From Nitrospiraceae bacterium (GTDB taxonomy: Bacteria > Nitrospirota > Nitrospiria > Nitrospirales > Nitrospiraceae): 37,032 bases of DNA. A program made the position numbers and the translations under genes. Below the pieces are notes generated by a model. The model searched no databases. It saw only the letters and a list, made by a program, of their open reading frames with translations, and was not told the DNA's origin. Shown here in pieces: positions 1 to 8,008 of the stretch (positions are counted from its first letter, which is position 1; every line of letters starts with the position of its first letter). The stretch spans positions 1-37,032 of the forward strand of contig JABFSG010000036.1 in the NCBI GenBank assembly GCA_013140715.1, given 5' to 3'.

Positions 1-110
1 TTCTGGGGCTGACCTATAGTTACTCGAATAATAATCAATCGCGCGGGGGACAGGGGTTCCTGATCGAACGGCAAGTGGTGCAACTGACGCTCTCCCAGGC
101 GTTCTACTAA
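1..110 (+). CDS. C-terminal end of an outer-membrane beta-barrel protein (partial)
   Basis: The frame is open from the window edge to TAA at 108-110 and encodes about 35 residues. The end alternates polar and hydrophobic residues and finishes in LTLSQAFY, an aromatic C-terminus as expected for a last beta-strand recognised by the BAM machinery. The next gene starts 19 bp downstream, so the two are probably cotranscribed. In exosortase/EPS loci an outer-membrane barrel often sits next to the Wzz/kinase gene. That would fit a polysaccharide export or anchoring role, but only the tail is visible and the family cannot be named. Confidence 0.6.
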   Translation, partial: LGLTYSYSNNNQSRGGQGFLIERQVVQLTLSQAFY

Positions 111-129
111 CCTAGCGAAGGCGGGATCC

Positions 130-2481
130 ATGGCTATGCAAGCGCTCACTCCAGATGATCTATTTAGAGCATCGCTCAAACGAAAGTGGTGGATCCTCGC
201 CAGTGTGGTGCTGTGTGTCGCCATGGGATATGTGGCGTGGAAATATTTTCCGAAGACATTCAAGTCGACCGTCATCATGACCATCGATAGTCCGAGGATT
301 GCGAAGGAGTATGTCAAAGGGTTATCGCAAGGCCAAGAGGCTAGGTACGGTGAGGACCCGTCAGTGATGGCTATGCAGCAAATAGCCATGGGACTCACAA
401 ACAAATCTATTCTCATGCCGGTCCTTGACACGCTCAAACCCTATCCCGACGCAGAGAAAGATTCCTCAGACCAGCTGATGAAACGTCTGCGGAAAGCCGT
501 GACATTTGGAAAACCAAAAGATGGAGTGGGGGTAGCCGTGTCGTACGTCAATCCTGACCCATTCATGGCTCAATCAGTGGCGAGTCTTTTGGCGGTCAAG
601 TTGCAGGAGGACAGTCTGAAGAAACGTGAAGGTATCGTGGAGGCGACCACGGGGTTTCTTTCTATCGAACTTGAGCGGGTGAAGGGGGACCTTGATGCTA
701 AGGAACGTGCGATCTCGGATTTCAAAAGAATGCATCTGGGAGAGCTGCCACAGCAGATGGATGCCAATCTCCGTACCCTCGACCGGTTACAGACTGACCT
801 CACGAATTCCACTGCATCATTGAATAGGATGGAAGAGCGTCTCGCAGCGCTGGAGAAGGGAATTAAGGAAGTTTCTGATCTTGGTCCTGCCGGGAATGGA
901 TCGTTTACTAAAGAAGGGCGAGCAGAAGAGGTCAAGCCGCTTGATCCTCGGGTCACCAGACTTCGAGAGTTGAAACAAAAGCTGACAGAATTGTCGGGCA
1001 TGTACAAGGAAAACTATCCGGATGTAGTTCGTTTAAAAGAAGAGATTCGTCAGGTAGAGGCAATGCCACGGCTGGACGTGAGTCAGCTGAACGCGGCAGA
1101 GCCAGCGGTAGGGAAGACAAGTAACGGTACTGGGATTGTCCATAGGCCAACTGATCCGTATCTGCGAGAGCTGATGAAAGAGCGCAGCACGGTGAAGAGC
1201 GAAATGAGTTTTTTAAATGAAAAACAAACCTATGTGACTCGGCAGATCAAGGAACTTGAGACTCATATCCAACGTATGCCGTCGACGGAGCAGGGGTTGG
1301 CTGTGCTGCTTAGAGACTATGAGAATATGCAAAAAGCTTATCATTCTCTGCTCGATAAGCGGACGAACGCCAGAATCTTAGAAAATTATGAGACTCAGCA
1401 ATTCGGTGAACAGTATCGAATTATTGAGCCTGCAAGTTTTCCGGAGAGGGAAGAACCTCCGACATTGCTTCACTTTTTGCTTGGCGGCCTGATCCTGGGC
1501 GGTCTCATCGGGTTTGGATCAGCCACGGGCATAGAAATCATGAAAACCGGCTTCCGTCGGCCTGAGGAGGCTGAAGACTATCTCGGCCTTCCGGTGATCG
1601 CCTCTATCCCACCTTTTTCGAGTGCGATGATTGGAATCGGCATGATGCAGTCCCGTGCATTGCTGGCCGGCCCAGGCATGGCAGCAGGCACATCCAGTGA
1701 TGCGGTGTCCTACCTCGGATCTCAAAAGCGGAGCGAGAGCATGATGTATGGCACGAGGGGTGGTCTGAACTCCTCCAGAGACCTTCCTCCCAAATTCCAT
1801 TTGATTGCAAAGTGGGGGCCCGCATCATTGATGGTTGAACAATACCGAGTGGCGGCCACACGACTGATCCTCATGACCGCCGAAACAAAAAATGTGGTAA
1901 CGCTGGTGACCAGTAGTGTGATGAGCGAAGGCAAGACAACGACTGCAGTCAATCTAGCCTATGTTCTCGCTCATGATCTCGGTAAGTCCACCTTGCTGAT
2001 CGATTGTGACTTTAAACGCCCGATGGTGCACGAGTATATGGGGCTCACTGCAGGCCCAGGCTTGGGTGATGTGCTTCAGGGGGGAGAAGTTCTGGAGAAT
2101 TGTATACGTCAGTGCGACGGTGTTCCGCTATGGATTTTGTCGACTGGAACTCCCGGCGTCCGTCCGGCCGGACTGTCGGGCATTCAGTATGTGAAGAAAA
2201 TTCTACCGGAACTCAAGACACGCTATGACTATGTAATTTTGGATGGCCCGCCTGTGATGCCGTTGGCGGATGTGAATATTCTCAGCGGTATGACAGACAT
2301 GACGGCTTTTGTGGTTCGTGCCGGTGGAACAAGTCAGGACATCGCCAAGAAGGCTTTGGGAGCGATTGGTGGGACTGCCGGCGCAGCGGGCATCATCCTG
2401 ACTCAGGTGGAAATGGAATATGCCCCGTATTTCACATATGCAGCAGCCTATACAAATGAAAACAGCGGAAGTCGTTCCTAA
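130..2481 (+). CDS. Polysaccharide chain-length determinant fused to BY-type tyrosine autokinase
   Basis: An inner-membrane co-polymerase and kinase of 783 aa that controls chain length and export. An N-terminal Wzz domain has one transmembrane segment near residues 20-40, then a long periplasmic coiled coil (about 170-430) and a second transmembrane segment near 447-470. The cytoplasmic part is a bacterial tyrosine kinase. It has a Walker A motif around K602 (SEGKTTT, with the first Gly of the P-loop replaced by Ser, as is common in this family), Walker A' (LLIDCDFKRP) and Walker B (YVILDGPP). The C-terminus carries four tyrosines, Y764, Y767, Y770 and Y774, the expected autophosphorylation cluster. 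The single-chain layout resembles proteobacterial Wzc/EpsB rather than split Gram-positive pairs. ATG at 130 has a purine-rich stretch upstream; ATG 136 is an alternative. Confidence 0.93.
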   Translation: MAMQALTPDDLFRASLKRKWWILASVVLCVAMGYVAWKYFPKTFKSTVIMTIDSPRIAKEYVKGLSQGQEARYGEDPSVMAMQQIAMGLTNKSILMPVLDTLKPYPDAEKDSSDQLMKRLRKAVTFGKPKDGVGVAVSYVNPDPFMAQSVASLLAVKLQEDSLKKREGIVEATTGFLSIELERVKGDLDAKERAISDFKRMHLGELPQQMDANLRTLDRLQTDLTNSTASLNRMEERLAALEKGIKEVSDLGPAGNGSFTKEGRAEEVKPLDPRVTRLRELKQKLTELSGMYKENYPDVVRLKEEIRQVEAMPRLDVSQLNAAEPAVGKTSNGTGIVHRPTDPYLRELMKERSTVKSEMSFLNEKQTYVTRQIKELETHIQRMPSTEQGLAVLLRDYENMQKAYHSLLDKRTNARILENYETQQFGEQYRIIEPASFPEREEPPTLLHFLLGGLILGGLIGFGSATGIEIMKTGFRRPEEAEDYLGLPVIASIPPFSSAMIGIGMMQSRALLAGPGMAAGTSSDAVSYLGSQKRSESMMYGTRGGLNSSRDLPPKFHLIAKWGPASLMVEQYRVAATRLILMTAETKNVVTLVTSSVMSEGKTTTAVNLAYVLAHDLGKSTLLIDCDFKRPMVHEYMGLTAGPGLGDVLQGGEVLENCIRQCDGVPLWILSTGTPGVRPAGLSGIQYVKKILPELKTRYDYVILDGPPVMPLADVNILSGMTDMTAFVVRAGGTSQDIAKKALGAIGGTAGAAGIILTQVEMEYAPYFTYAAAYTNENSGSRS

Positions 2482-3529
2482 CAGGTTTCACAAAGATCCC
2501 GCAGTGGTGCTGAGCCGCTTTCCTGGCGAAGTGAAAGCAGCATGGCGCATGCTGGGCTTCAAGAAGCGGCTCCTTATCCTTGGTACGGGGCCGTTGGCGG
2601 TGGGCCTATGCCGCGTCATCCTGTCGGACTTGCAGACGGTTAATGTCGTCGGGTTTTTGGACGGGAAGATGGAACGAGTTGGAGAGCGACTTGTCAATCC
2701 AGGCATTGTAGGGACGTATGATCAATTGGCCCAGCTGGTCGAAGAGTATCGCGTCGACACCATCGTGGTCTGTCTGGAGGATCGCCGCTCTATACTGCCG
2801 GTCCAGTCGCTTCTTGATTGCAAAGTGATGGGGTTGGAAGTCCTTGACGGCCATCACCTCTTCGAAGAGGCTGCCGGGCGCCTCTCGATCGATTCGCTTC
2901 AGCCAAGCGCGTTAATTTTCTCGGAAGGGTTTCGCCGCCGGTTAACATGGGTGGCAAGCAAGAGGTTTCTCGATGTCGCGGTATCGGCGATGGGCTTGCT
3001 GCTGTTGGTTCCTCTTTTCCTCACTCTTGCTGCGCTCATTCGAGTGGACTCTCCGGGACCGACATTTTATCGGCAACAGCGCGTGGGGTTGCGCGGTCAA
3101 CCGTATGTGATCTGGAAGTTTCGGTCGATGCGCCAGGATGCGGAGAAGTATGGGCCCTGCTGCGCTGAAACGAACGATCCCAGAATCTCTCGTGTCGGTT
3201 GGTGGCTGAGGAAAACCAGAATGGATGAGTTGCCCCAGCTCTTCAACGTGCTCAAGGGCGAGATGAGTCTCGTAGGGCCCAGGCCAGAACGGCCCGTCTT
3301 TGTCGAGACATTGCGTACGCAGATCCCATACTACGATATTCGCCACACGGTAAGACCGGGTATCACGGGATGGGCACAGGTGCGGTTTCGCTATGCAGCG
3401 TCTCAAGAAGATTCCCACATGAAATTGCAATACGATTTATTCTACATCAAGAATTTTTCATTCCTTCTGGATCTGGAGATATTGATGCGCACAATCCGAG
3501 TGGTTCTGCTCGGGGAAGGCGCACGTTAA
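2456..3529 (+). CDS. Undecaprenyl-phosphate sugar phosphotransferase (exosortase-type EPS initiating enzyme)
   Basis: This enzyme starts the repeat unit by transferring a sugar 1-phosphate to undecaprenyl phosphate at the inner membrane. The N-terminal half has a nucleotide-binding-like fold (LLILGTGPLAVGLCR), followed by a hydrophobic segment and the catalytic bacterial sugar transferase domain. With the start at 2456, the motifs are KFRSM from K221, the DE pair D257/E258 in DELPQLFNV, then LVGPRPERP and RPGITGWAQ. The four or five N-terminal transmembrane helices of long WbaP-type enzymes are absent. ATG 2456 overlaps the kinase gene by 26 bp; in-frame ATGs at 2420 and 2438 overlap it further, and none has a clear ribosome binding site. 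The architecture resembles the PEP-CTERM/exosortase-associated sugar transferase family. Confidence 0.9.
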   Translation: MKTAEVVPNRFHKDPAVVLSRFPGEVKAAWRMLGFKKRLLILGTGPLAVGLCRVILSDLQTVNVVGFLDGKMERVGERLVNPGIVGTYDQLAQLVEEYRVDTIVVCLEDRRSILPVQSLLDCKVMGLEVLDGHHLFEEAAGRLSIDSLQPSALIFSEGFRRRLTWVASKRFLDVAVSAMGLLLLVPLFLTLAALIRVDSPGPTFYRQQRVGLRGQPYVIWKFRSMRQDAEKYGPCCAETNDPRISRVGWWLRKTRMDELPQLFNVLKGEMSLVGPRPERPVFVETLRTQIPYYDIRHTVRPGITGWAQVRFRYAASQEDSHMKLQYDLFYIKNFSFLLDLEILMRTIRVVLLGEGAR

Positions 3530-3550
3530 GTCTCACGGTCTAGGGTTTTT

Positions 3551-4693
3551 ATGGATATTGCATTTAACATTGTCTTGTACGGTTCTTTTGCTATGCTCGG
3601 TTACACCTATCTGGGGTATCCCCTACTGTTGGCGTTGCGGACCCGACTTAAGAAGAACTCTATTCGTAAAGCCGCAATGACCCCTTCAGTTACGGTGGTC
3701 ATTGCGGCTTGGAATGAAGAATCGCGAATTCAGAGGCGAGTGCAGAACTGTCTCGACCAAGACTATCCCGATGGGCAGCTTGATGTGCTTGTAGTGTCTG
3801 ACGGGTCAACGGACGGCACCGATGCAGCAGTGCTTGCGATGGCGTCGAAGCGAGTCACACTCATCTCGCTCAAGAATCGAAAAGGTAAGGCGATTGCCCT
3901 CAACCACGGTGTAGCTTCTGCGCGGGGTGAAATCGTCGTGTTTACGGATGCACGTCAGCGGTTCGCCTCATCCACTGTCCGTGAGCTGACAGCGAACTTT
4001 TCCGATTCTTCTGTGGGGGCGGTCACAGGTGAATTAACCTTGGAGGATGCTGGTCAGGATAAGGGGCGGGCGCATGCAGTCGGCATGTATTGGAAGATTG
4101 AAAAGTGGATCAGGAAAAATGAGGGGGCTATCGATTCGGTGGTTGGAGTCACCGGTGCAGTGTATGCAGTCCGCAAACAGTTATTTCAACCGCTCCCTCC
4201 AGGCACAATTTTGGATGATTTGCTGATTCCGATGAGGATTGCGATGAAAGGATACCGAGTGGTGTTTGAAGCCGGCGCCCTTGCGTTCGACTCTATGACG
4301 GCCGATTACCGTGCTGAATTTTCCAGGAAGGTACGAACGCTTGCGGGCAACTATCAGGCCATGCACCTTTGCCCCAATCTTTTGAATCCTTGGAAGAACA
4401 GGCTCTTCTTCTCTTTTATATCGCATAAGGTTTGTCGACTGATAGCTCCCTTCTGCATGTTGCTTCTTCTGATCGCGAATTTGAATGTGCGTCAGGGGTG
4501 GCTTGGTATGCTTCTGGTCGTCCAAGTTATGGCCTATGGAATGGCGTTGGTTGGCTGGGGATTTCGGGCGGTGGGAATTAAGGAACGGGTGACGGCAACT
4601 GCATTTACCTTTTGCTTGTTAAACTGCGCCGCCTTCTTTGGGGCGGTACAGTTCTTTAGTTCGCGTCCCATCGCGTGGGAGAAAACTGTCTAA
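3551..4693 (+). CDS. Membrane-anchored family 2 glycosyltransferase
   Basis: A 380-aa GT-A fold enzyme that probably adds a sugar to the lipid-linked repeat on the cytoplasmic face. It has an N-terminal transmembrane helix (about 5-25), the GT2 core beginning VTVVIAAWNEE, the nucleotide-binding DGSTDGTD from D84, and FTDAR with D133 in the metal-binding position (DxD reads DAR here). An acidic pair D222/D223 in DDLLIP sits where the catalytic Asp is expected. Three or so hydrophobic helices follow near residues 295-370. The stop at 4691-4693 overlaps the ribosome binding site of the NusG-like gene, so the two are translationally close. Donor and acceptor cannot be read from the sequence. Confidence 0.9.
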   Translation: MDIAFNIVLYGSFAMLGYTYLGYPLLLALRTRLKKNSIRKAAMTPSVTVVIAAWNEESRIQRRVQNCLDQDYPDGQLDVLVVSDGSTDGTDAAVLAMASKRVTLISLKNRKGKAIALNHGVASARGEIVVFTDARQRFASSTVRELTANFSDSSVGAVTGELTLEDAGQDKGRAHAVGMYWKIEKWIRKNEGAIDSVVGVTGAVYAVRKQLFQPLPPGTILDDLLIPMRIAMKGYRVVFEAGALAFDSMTADYRAEFSRKVRTLAGNYQAMHLCPNLLNPWKNRLFFSFISHKVCRLIAPFCMLLLLIANLNVRQGWLGMLLVVQVMAYGMALVGWGFRAVGIKERVTATAFTFCLLNCAAFFGAVQFFSSRPIAWEKTV

Positions 4694-4701
4694 GGAGCGG
4701 C

Positions 4702-5232
4702 ATGGCGACAGATGGTGGTGGGAGTAACTCGATGAACTGGTACCCGATACAAACAAAGCCGAAGCAGGAGCGTCTCGCCTCTGCGAACTTATCGCATATC
4801 GGTATGGAGACCTTTCTTCCATTAATGAAAGAGAGAAAAGGAACGCGGCGTACGGAAGAAACGATTACAACGCCGCTCTTTCCGGGGTACATCTTTGCCA
4901 AGTTCGATCCGATTGACCATTTTCGAACGGTGAAATATGCCCGTGGGGTCAGAAGTATCGTTACGATCGGAACGGTTCCCGCAATTGTGGATGAAGAAAT
5001 TATTGCAACGATTCAGAGTCGAATGGAAGAAGGCTATCTTACGGTTTCTACGCAGAGAATCGCCAGGGGCCAACTTGTCAGAATTCAAGATGGTCCCATG
5101 CGAGGGCTGGAAGCGATATTCGAGTGCGAAATGCCAGGGCAACAACGGGCTCTTTTGTTACTCAAGGCATTGGCGTATCAGGCCCGCGTCGTCGTCCCAT
5201 TCGATCACCTGGGACTGGTTGTTGGATTTTAA
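4702..5232 (+). CDS. NusG paralogue, RfaH/LoaP-like transcription antiterminator
   Basis: A specialised NusG-family elongation factor. An N-terminal NGN domain starts at WYPIQTKPKQE and continues through the characteristic TPLFPGYIFAKFD and ARGVRSIVTIG. A C-terminal KOW motif (RGQLVRIQDGPMRGLEA) follows a short linker. Its place inside an EPS operon, not beside secE or ribosomal genes, identifies it as a paralogue that relieves polarity or termination in long operons. Two starts are credible: ATG 4702 (AAGGAG four bases upstream, 176 aa) and ATG 4732 (GGAG seven bases upstream, 166 aa, closest to the length of RfaH). The ops-like element in the following leader is a plausible recruitment site. 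Confidence 0.9.
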   Translation: MATDGGGSNSMNWYPIQTKPKQERLASANLSHIGMETFLPLMKERKGTRRTEETITTPLFPGYIFAKFDPIDHFRTVKYARGVRSIVTIGTVPAIVDEEIIATIQSRMEEGYLTVSTQRIARGQLVRIQDGPMRGLEAIFECEMPGQQRALLLLKALAYQARVVVPFDHLGLVVGF

Positions 5233-5559
5233 CGGCACCTATTTGAGCTGTGATCAGCAGTCCTGTGTCGGGACTCTATGGGCATCACGTTTAAGTAAGG
5301 TTCCTGGCATGCGATTCACTGCCTGCGCCCTGTATTCGTATGTTGTAGATGGGGCGAAGTAATGGTGTCTAAGCATAGTGCTCACCGGTGACTGTCCCGG
5401 AACGGCGGTAGCCCGCGCTGATATAGGGACATGGATTCTGTCACGTAGCGCTTGAAACCTCTGGTCAAAGTCCCGCCGGTATTTCCGGGAATTTAGCAGC
5501 ATCTTAGCCGGTTAGAGCTATACAAGGTGCATCTAGACTAATCACCGTAGAGGCGTTCG
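5233..5559 (+). promoter_or_regulatory. 327-bp untranslated leader with hairpins between the NusG paralogue and the EPS genes
   Basis: No convincing gene lies here; the short open frames have no family features or ribosome binding sites. The stretch holds a small hairpin 27 bp after the NusG-like stop (AGTCC 5259-5263 with GGACT 5271-5275), a 10-bp palindrome TCACCGGTGA at 5382-5391, a nested hairpin with an ops-like core at 5393-5431, and a TCCCG/CGGGA hairpin at 5471-5490. None is followed by a T-tract, so none is a standard intrinsic terminator. A promoter cannot be assigned with confidence. Confidence 0.5.
5393..5431 (+). promoter_or_regulatory. ops-like element inside a nested hairpin
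   Basis: GGCGGTAGCCCG at 5404-5415 matches 10 of 12 positions of the E. coli ops element GGCGGTAGCGTG that recruits RfaH, with the first nine identical. The same bases form a hairpin, GCGG (5405-5408), TAGC loop, CCGC (5413-5416). This is enclosed by a second stem, TGTCCC (5393-5398) with GGGACA (5426-5431). It lies on the transcribed strand downstream of a NusG-paralogue gene and upstream of the first gene of the long EPS run. Whether this protein reads ops DNA like RfaH or an RNA hairpin like LoaP is unknown. Confidence 0.45.
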
Positions 5560-6624
5560 ATGGTTGTCGCTCCAAGGCTGCGTAAGGCTACAAAAAATGT
5601 CGTGGTTACATCCTTGTGGCTGATCGGCCGCTACCGGAAGGCACTGCGCGAAATTCGACAGCCGATAATTTTGAAATACCATCGAACCAGCGCATCCAAT
5701 GGCGGGATGATGTCTTCAAGCGACTCTTTTGAGTTTGAGCGTGGGGTAAGCGCGCGTCATCTTGAAGCGCAGGCCCGTCTTATTGCGCGATATCGGCGAC
5801 CGATTGGAATGGATGAGCTGACCGACGCGTTGCGATCAGGGAAATCGCTTCCGGAAAAGGCTGTTGCGCTTACGTTTGACGATGGCTACATCGACAACTA
5901 TGAAGTCGCGTTTCCGATTCTTCGCCAACATATGATTCCGGCTACGTTCTATGTCTGTCCGGGACTTATAGACTCGAACCGTGGATTTTGGTGGGACGAA
6001 ATCTATTCCTGTTTCAGGAAGACGGAGAAGGTTGCCATCAATGCATCTGAGTTGGCTGCGCATGGAATGATTTTCCAGAATTTGAAAGAAGTACTGCCTA
6101 CAAGGACAGTCGCTGAAAGAGAGTCCGCCGCCCAACGGGTCATTGTCATGGCAAAGCGAATGCCGGCACACTCAATCCGGAAATTTATCGCCGATCTTGC
6201 TGACGTGCTGCAAGTGTCGGGGAAACCTTCGTGCTCTGCGGCACGGCTTATGGGATGGTCTCATATCAAAGAGATGGCCAACGGTGGAATGGATATCGGC
6301 TCGCATACGATGACACATCCTATGATGAGTCAAATATCGGAGCGTGAGTTACGGCAAGAGGTTCAGGATTCTCGAAAGCGACTCCAAGATGCTCTCGGGC
6401 GGGCAATCAATGGTTTCGTCTATCCATCAGGGGATTATCATGCCATGGCGAGAGAGGTGGTGAAGGAAGCTGGTCATTGGTATGCATGTACAAGTGAGAG
6501 CGGTTTGGTGAGACCGACAAGCGATCCATATCTGCTGAGGCGCGTGAATATCTCAGACGGGAATATGGCGCTCTCGTGCCGTGAAATCGTACTGACGTAC
6601 AACCGTCACGCTCAGGACCGGTGA
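5560..6624 (+). CDS. Polysaccharide deacetylase (NodB/CE4 family)
   Basis: A 354-aa carbohydrate esterase-family-4 enzyme that would remove N- or O-acetyl groups from the polysaccharide or its precursor. The catalytic and metal motifs are visible: TFDDG with D107/D108, and SHTMTHP with H249 and H253, giving the expected Asp-His-His metal site. The strand FPILRQHMIPATFYVCPGLI follows the first motif as in NodB domains. An insert of about 80 residues (roughly 150-225) separates motif 1 from motif 2. There is no signal peptide, so a cytoplasmic or peripheral location is likely. It is the first gene after the leader and overlaps the next gene by four bases. Confidence 0.9.
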   Translation: MVVAPRLRKATKNVVVTSLWLIGRYRKALREIRQPIILKYHRTSASNGGMMSSSDSFEFERGVSARHLEAQARLIARYRRPIGMDELTDALRSGKSLPEKAVALTFDDGYIDNYEVAFPILRQHMIPATFYVCPGLIDSNRGFWWDEIYSCFRKTEKVAINASELAAHGMIFQNLKEVLPTRTVAERESAAQRVIVMAKRMPAHSIRKFIADLADVLQVSGKPSCSAARLMGWSHIKEMANGGMDIGSHTMTHPMMSQISERELRQEVQDSRKRLQDALGRAINGFVYPSGDYHAMAREVVKEAGHWYACTSESGLVRPTSDPYLLRRVNISDGNMALSCREIVLTYNRHAQDR

Positions 6625-7955
6625 CTGTACCCATGGCGCACGTCGTAAAGCAAACTGCCGGGGACGACGAAGTATGGACCTTGCCGTTTAAGGGGCTGGT
6701 CGCATTCCTGGGTCTCTATTACCTGAGCCCTGAAGATATTTTCCCCTTTCTTGCCAATCTACCAATAGGGAAGATTATTGCGGGGGTCACCTTGAGCGTT
6801 GTTATTGCTCGGAATTTGTCGAAGAAGCAGTCGTGGCTTGTGTTTTCAAAGGAAGCAAAGCGATTTTTTATCTTTGTTGCAGTCATTGTTATTGGTATTC
6901 CCTTTTCAATTTGGTCGGGCGGTAGCGTAGAGGTGTTTCTGCAACGGATTATTCCCATTGCAATGTTTTTTGTGATCATCGGCAATACTGTTCAGACTCC
7001 AAAGCAAATACGCATTCTGGCGTCTTTGATGGTGGCATGCGGTGTTCTGATAAGCGCAGTAGCGTGCTATCACTATGCCATTGGAGAGGTGGACCAGTCA
7101 GGACGATTAGTTGGATACGGCAGCAAAGAGTACCAGAACCCCAATGATCTATCCTTCGGGCTGTTGACCCTTATTCCGTTGAGCGCCGCGCTATTTGTAG
7201 GCGAACAGCGCACGGCCAGAAAGTGGTTTTTTGCCGTTGCCATCGGGGTCATGGGCGCCGCAATCCTGGCATCGATGTCCCGCACAGGGATGGTCGGTCT
7301 GGCGTTTCTCGGAGGGCTCATGCTCGTGAACATGGCCAAGAAGAATCTCTTGAAAACCCTGCTTGCCGCGGCTCTATTGACCGTCTTGGGTGTGACAGCC
7401 ATCGTGATTTCTCCGACGCTGGCAGACCGGATTGAATCTATATTTAACGATGAGAAGGATGATGCCGGTAGCAAGGCAGAGCGTCTGGCCCATATGTACG
7501 ATGCCCTTATCGTTATATCCGAGCATCCACTTATGGGTGTAGGGATCGGACAATCCATGGTGGCCATCGTAGCGATGCATAATAATGCTGCGGATCAGTG
7601 GGTGAAAATTCACAACGTGTATTTGCTGGTTGGGACTGAACTGGGGATTCCGGGCCTCTGTGTATTTGCCTGGATGATCATTGCAGTGTTCAGGGCCTTG
7701 AAGCAGACGAAGGTGGTGGAGCCTCAAAACCATATGCCTGTAAATGGGCCAACCGACTATCTGGGGATTGGGTTACGCCATGCCATTCTCGTGTTTGCGA
7801 TCGTGGCAGCGTTTTCGCCCGTTGCGTACAACTGGTTCCTGTACATCTTGATTGGTCTGGCGAGCGCCCACATGAAGGCGAGCGCCCAATTGGTTTCGTC
7901 CAGCAGTGCATCCATGAGCGTTCTTCGCCATTCTCTGCGGCCTGCGCGGGTCTAA
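6621..7955 (+). CDS. O-antigen ligase / Wzy-type polymerase membrane protein
   Basis: A 444-aa polytopic inner-membrane protein with about ten to twelve hydrophobic segments. The C-terminal half has the Wzy_C/WaaL signature: EHPLMGVGIG around H302, then a periplasmic-loop HNVYLLVGTELGIPGL beginning at H331. In a Wzx/Wzz locus the likely role is polymerising flipped repeat units, though ligase and polymerase cannot be told apart by sequence alone. The start is GTG 6621 overlapping the TGA of the deacetylase (GTGA), which implies coupling; ATG 6633 is an alternative. Confidence 0.88.
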   Translation: MTVPMAHVVKQTAGDDEVWTLPFKGLVAFLGLYYLSPEDIFPFLANLPIGKIIAGVTLSVVIARNLSKKQSWLVFSKEAKRFFIFVAVIVIGIPFSIWSGGSVEVFLQRIIPIAMFFVIIGNTVQTPKQIRILASLMVACGVLISAVACYHYAIGEVDQSGRLVGYGSKEYQNPNDLSFGLLTLIPLSAALFVGEQRTARKWFFAVAIGVMGAAILASMSRTGMVGLAFLGGLMLVNMAKKNLLKTLLAAALLTVLGVTAIVISPTLADRIESIFNDEKDDAGSKAERLAHMYDALIVISEHPLMGVGIGQSMVAIVAMHNNAADQWVKIHNVYLLVGTELGIPGLCVFAWMIIAVFRALKQTKVVEPQNHMPVNGPTDYLGIGLRHAILVFAIVAAFSPVAYNWFLYILIGLASAHMKASAQLVSSSSASMSVLRHSLRPARV

Positions 7956-8008
7956 CGGTTTTCTCTATTCGTAGAGGCCCCTGAAGAGGGGTAGGATCGA
8001 TCCAATCC

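Noticed and set aside
5259-5275. Hairpin after the NusG-like gene as an intrinsic terminator
   Set aside because: The stem is only five bp and is not followed by a T-tract.
5254-5502. Minus-strand open frame inside the leader after the NusG-like gene
   Set aside because: No ribosome binding site or family features; the same bases hold hairpins on the plus strand.
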